Source: Pseudomonadota bacterium
GTDB lineage: Bacteria > Pseudomonadota > Gammaproteobacteria > Burkholderiales > Gallionellaceae
Assembly (NCBI GenBank): GCA_021783525.1
Contig: JAJXTT010000069.1
Location: 1 to 7,791, forward strand
Reading direction: 5' to 3'
Length of the DNA: 7,791 nt
Part shown: piece by piece, positions 5,446 through 7,791 of the stretch
How positions within the stretch are numbered: position 1 is the first letter of the stretch
Layout of the letters: each line of letters begins with the position of its first letter
Notes under the pieces: model-generated
Told to the model about the DNA's origin: nothing
Databases searched by the model: none
Seen by the model: the letters and a program-made list of their open reading frames with translations, nothing else
Position numbers and translations under genes: made by a program

Positions 5446-7179
5446 GTGATTCCAAAAAGTTTCATTCAGGATCTGCTCAATCGCCTCGACATCGTGGACG
5501 TGATCGAGCGCTACCTTCCGCTCAAGAAGGCCGGCGCCAACTACGTTGCCTGTTGCCCCTTCCATAACGAAAAATCCCCGTCCTTCACGGTCAGCCAGAC
5601 CAAGCAGTTCTATCACTGTTTTGGCTGCGGCGCGCATGGCACGGCCATCGGCTTCGTCATGGAGCATACCGGCATGGGATTCGTCGAGGCCGTGGAAGAC
5701 CTGGCCAGGAGCATCGGCGTCACCGTCCCGCAGGAAGCCTCCAATGTGCCGCAGCACAAGGTCGCACCCGACCTTTACGACCTGATGCAATCCGCCACGC
5801 GCTACTACCGCGAGCAACTCAAAAAGACGCCGCGCGCCATCGATTACCTCAAAGGCCGCGGCCTTTCCGGCGAGGTCGCCGCGCGCTTCGGCATCGGCTA
5901 CGCGCCGGACGACTGGCAGAACCTGAAGGCGGCCGTGCCCAACTACCAGGATGCCAGCCTGGTCGAGACCGGCCTGGTGATCGAGGGCGAGGGCGGCAAG
6001 CGCTATGACCGCTTCCGCGACCGCATCATGTTCCCCATCGTCAACGTGCGCGGGCAGGTCATCGGCTTCGGCGGGCGCGTATTGGACAAGGGCGAGCCGA
6101 AATACCTCAATTCGCCCGAGACGACGCTGTTCGAAAAGGGCCACGAACTCTACGGCCTTTACCAGGCCCAAAAGGCCATCCGCGCCCAGCAGCGCGTGAT
6201 CGTGGTCGAGGGCTACATGGATGTCGTGGCTTTGGCGCAGCACGGCGTGGAGTATGCGGTCGCTACGCTGGGCACGGCCACCACGCCGTTCCATGTGCAA
6301 AAGCTGCTGCGCCTGTGCGATCAGGTCGTATTCTGTTTCGACGGCGACAAACCCGGCCAGAAAGCCGCGTGGCGTGCGCTGGAGAACGCCTTGCCGCAAC
6401 TGGTGGACGGCAAACGCATCGGCTTCCTGTTCCTGCCCGAAGAACACGACCCCGACACCTACATCCGCGAATTCGGCACCGAAGCCTTCGAACACGAACT
6501 GGAAAACTCACTCCCGCTTTCGGGTTACCTGCTGCGCGAACTGACCGCGCAAGTCGACCTGCGCACCCAGGAAGGGCGCAGTGCCCTGCTCAAGAGCGCC
6601 CAGCCCCTGCTTACCGCCATCACCGCCCCCACCACCGCGTTGCTGCTGCGCAAGGAGGTGGCCGCGTTGGCCGGAGTGACCCAGGCGGAACTGGAAGCCC
6701 TGTATGTCATCAAACCCATCGCCGCGCCGCAACGCCAGGCGCCTCAAAAGGCCAAACGCGCAGCGCCTTCCGGTTTGCGCATCCTGTTGCGTTGTCTGGT
6801 GATGAAGCCCGAATTGGCGCGGGAGCTCCCCCGCGACTTTCACGGCGAGGGCAATGAAGGGGCAGCTATCGCCGCCTTGGTCGACTGGTTGCACGAGTCG
6901 GCAGACGAAACCACCACGGCCGCGATGATCCAGCATTTTCAGGGCACAATGCACGGACCGGTGTTTGCCAACGCGCAGGGCGAAGTCATCCAATGGGGTG
7001 AAGATTTCGATATCCAGGCCGAATTTGCCGGAATCATGCGCAAGATACGGCGCGATGCCATCGAAACCGAGATGTCCATGCTGCAGGCCAAAGGGTTGGG
7101 TGGGATGAACGAGTCGGAGCGCGCGCGGCACGACCAGCTCCGCGAAGAACTCAGGCAACTGAAGGCGCAAGTGGGCTGA
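5446..7179 (+). CDS. dnaG: DNA primase
   Basis: DnaG makes the RNA primers for chromosome replication, working with the DnaB helicase. Taking GTG 5446 as start gives 577 residues, close to E. coli DnaG (581). The N-terminal CHC2 zinc-binding domain uses Cys37, His40, Cys58 and Cys61 (CPFH...CFGC). The RNA polymerase core includes the basic stretch DRFRDRIMFPI (188-198) and FGGRVLDKGEPKYLNSPET (208-226). The TOPRIM fold shows Glu255 (VVEGYMDV) and Asp299/Asp301 (FDGD). The C-terminal 130 residues or so match the variable DnaB-interaction region in position. GAGG five bases before the GTG and family similarity starting at IPKSFIQDLL fix the start; a TTG at 5356 would extend the protein into the repeat. 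The gene is third in the rpsU-yqeY-dnaG operon. One small oddity is KPGQ after FDGD, where Ala-Gly is more usual. Confidence 0.97.
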   Translation: MIPKSFIQDLLNRLDIVDVIERYLPLKKAGANYVACCPFHNEKSPSFTVSQTKQFYHCFGCGAHGTAIGFVMEHTGMGFVEAVEDLARSIGVTVPQEASNVPQHKVAPDLYDLMQSATRYYREQLKKTPRAIDYLKGRGLSGEVAARFGIGYAPDDWQNLKAAVPNYQDASLVETGLVIEGEGGKRYDRFRDRIMFPIVNVRGQVIGFGGRVLDKGEPKYLNSPETTLFEKGHELYGLYQAQKAIRAQQRVIVVEGYMDVVALAQHGVEYAVATLGTATTPFHVQKLLRLCDQVVFCFDGDKPGQKAAWRALENALPQLVDGKRIGFLFLPEEHDPDTYIREFGTEAFEHELENSLPLSGYLLRELTAQVDLRTQEGRSALLKSAQPLLTAITAPTTALLLRKEVAALAGVTQAELEALYVIKPIAAPQRQAPQKAKRAAPSGLRILLRCLVMKPELARELPRDFHGEGNEGAAIAALVDWLHESADETTTAAMIQHFQGTMHGPVFANAQGEVIQWGEDFDIQAEFAGIMRKIRRDAIETEMSMLQAKGLGGMNESERARHDQLREELRQLKAQVG

Positions 7180-7200
7180 TCAGGCACGCTATTTGCTGAA

Positions 7201-7219
7201 CCCTGCATCAGGGCTTTTT
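7201..7219 (+). terminator. Weak intrinsic terminator after dnaG
   Basis: CCCTG (7201-7205) and CAGGG (7209-7213) form a 5-bp stem with a three-base loop, followed after one C by TTTTT. It lies 21 bases after the dnaG stop and ahead of the rpoD promoter. The stem is short, so termination is probably partial and some transcripts may continue into rpoD. Confidence 0.5.
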
Positions 7220-7254
7220 GTAGCTAACTCGCGGAAATGTTTTGAGAAATCGGG

Positions 7255-7260
7255 TATAAT
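7255..7260 (+). promoter_or_regulatory. -10 box of a dedicated rpoD promoter
   Basis: A perfect TATAAT lies 76 bases before the rpoD ATG. It is followed by a GC-rich discriminator (CCGCGCCC, 7261-7268) very like that of the rpsU promoter. At 16-18 bases upstream there is no recognisable -35 hexamer (the region reads GCGGAAAT) and no extended -10 TG. The promoter may therefore be weak or need an activator. Start of transcription is expected near 7267. Confidence 0.6.
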
Positions 7261-7274
7261 CCGCGCCCTTTTCG

Positions 7275-7305
7275 ACGGCACCACTTTTGCGTGTGCCGTG
7301 TTTTT
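7275..7305 (+). terminator. Terminator-like hairpin in the rpoD leader (possible attenuator)
   Basis: ACGGCAC (7275-7281) and GTGCCGT (7293-7299) form a perfect 7-bp stem with five G-C pairs and an 11-base loop, followed by G and TTTTT (7301-7305). This looks like a rho-independent terminator. It lies between the TATAAT-type promoter and the rpoD ATG, so it would be in the 5' leader of rpoD mRNA. It could attenuate rpoD expression or block read-through from dnaG; the structure is seen, the role is inferred. Confidence 0.45.
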
Positions 7306-7336
7306 CGAGTACGAATCAACTTTGGGAATCCTCAAA

Positions 7337-7791
7337 ATGGCGACTCCGCAACAAAAGAAAAAACCCGCACCTGCCAAACCGGCCGCAGCCAGCGCCAAAC
7401 AGACAGCCAAGGAAAAAGCGGTTGCCGCTGCCGCGACGGTCGATCCCAGCCAGGACATCGAAGCGCGCCGCACGCGCCTGAAAGCGCTGATCCTGCTGGG
7501 CAAGGAGCGCGGCTATCTGACGTTTGCCGAAATCAACGACCACTTGCCGGAGATGCTTGAAGTCGAGCAGGTCGAAGGCGTGGTGAGCATGATCAACGAC
7601 ATGGGCATCACCGTGTGCGACGTGGCGCCGGATACCGAATCGCTGGTGATGAACGAAACCGCGCCTCCCGTCGCCGACGAAGACGCGGCGGAAGAAGCCG
7701 AAGCGGCCATTTCCACCGTCGATTCCGAATTCGGCCGCACGACCGACCCGGTACGTATGTACATGCGCGAAATGGGCGTGGTGAATCTGCT
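7337..7791 (+). CDS. rpoD: RNA polymerase primary sigma factor (sigma-70), N-terminal part
   Basis: The first 151 codons of the housekeeping sigma factor are present; the reading frame is open to the window end. The start ATG 7337 has GGGA about nine bases upstream. Residues 1-40 are a Lys/Pro/Ala-rich disordered leader (MATPQQKKKPAPAKPAAA...), as often seen in betaproteobacterial RpoD. Region 1.1, which blocks DNA binding by free sigma, starts around residue 43 (RLKALILLGKERGYLTFAEIN) and runs through VEQVEGVVSMINDMGI (about 76-91). An acidic linker (DEDAAEEAEA) follows. The last visible residues, TDPVRMYMREMGVVNLL, are the start of region 1.2, diagnostic of primary sigma factors. Together with rpsU and dnaG upstream this completes the macromolecular synthesis operon. 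Regions 2-4 lie beyond the window. Confidence 0.96.
   Translation, partial: MATPQQKKKPAPAKPAAASAKQTAKEKAVAAAATVDPSQDIEARRTRLKALILLGKERGYLTFAEINDHLPEMLEVEQVEGVVSMINDMGITVCDVAPDTESLVMNETAPPVADEDAAEEAEAAISTVDSEFGRTTDPVRMYMREMGVVNL

Noticed and set aside
5422..6495. Long open frame (357 codons) on the minus strand opposite dnaG
   Set aside because: It is antisense to the zinc, core and TOPRIM domains of DnaG. Its Val/Ala/Leu/His-rich composition is what antisense reading of a GC-rich gene gives.

Overview
The window is ordinary, vertically inherited core genome from a Gram-negative proteobacterium, most likely a betaproteobacterium. The clues are the GC-rich coding sequence, the TyrRS and DnaG sequence types, the Ala/Pro/Lys-rich N-terminus of the sigma-70 factor, and the gene order. 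A Nitrosomonadales-type organism would fit, but the genus cannot be settled from sequence reading alone. No transposase, integrase, CRISPR array, tRNA or rRNA is visible.

Left block (1-3877). The last 22 codons of erpA (Fe-S cluster carrier) end in a strong intrinsic terminator at 92-117. On the minus strand, a membrane-anchored M23 peptidoglycan endopeptidase gene (1222-2520) is followed with zero spacing by anmK (121-1221), the kinase that recycles 1,6-anhydro-MurNAc. This makes a compact cell-wall turnover pair: one enzyme opens murein cross-links and the other recovers the sugar. tyrS (tyrosyl-tRNA synthetase, 2681-3877) diverges from them across a 160-bp region. That region holds a possible minus-strand promoter and two mutually exclusive hairpins just ahead of the tyrS start.

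Middle (3878-4579). A 158-residue, histidine-rich, probably four-helix membrane protein that I do not recognise is the only clear gene of unknown function. It has a strong ribosome-binding site.

Right block (4515-7791). This is the macromolecular synthesis operon in its expanded form, rpsU-yqeY-dnaG-rpoD: ribosomal protein S21, a GatB/YqeY-domain protein, DNA primase and the start of the primary sigma factor (cut by the window end). It links translation, replication and transcription initiation. A good sigma-70 promoter precedes rpsU and a perfect TATAAT box precedes rpoD, both with the same GC-rich discriminator. A composite dispersed repeat occupies the yqeY-dnaG gap and a weak terminator follows dnaG. 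A terminator-like hairpin lies inside the rpoD leader, downstream of its promoter.

I do not see a previously undescribed multi-gene system. The observations most worth checking are regulatory: the rpoD leader hairpin, the repeat inside the operon, the tyrS leader alternatives and the in-frame stop/start junction between the M23 gene and anmK. The orphan membrane protein is also worth checking.
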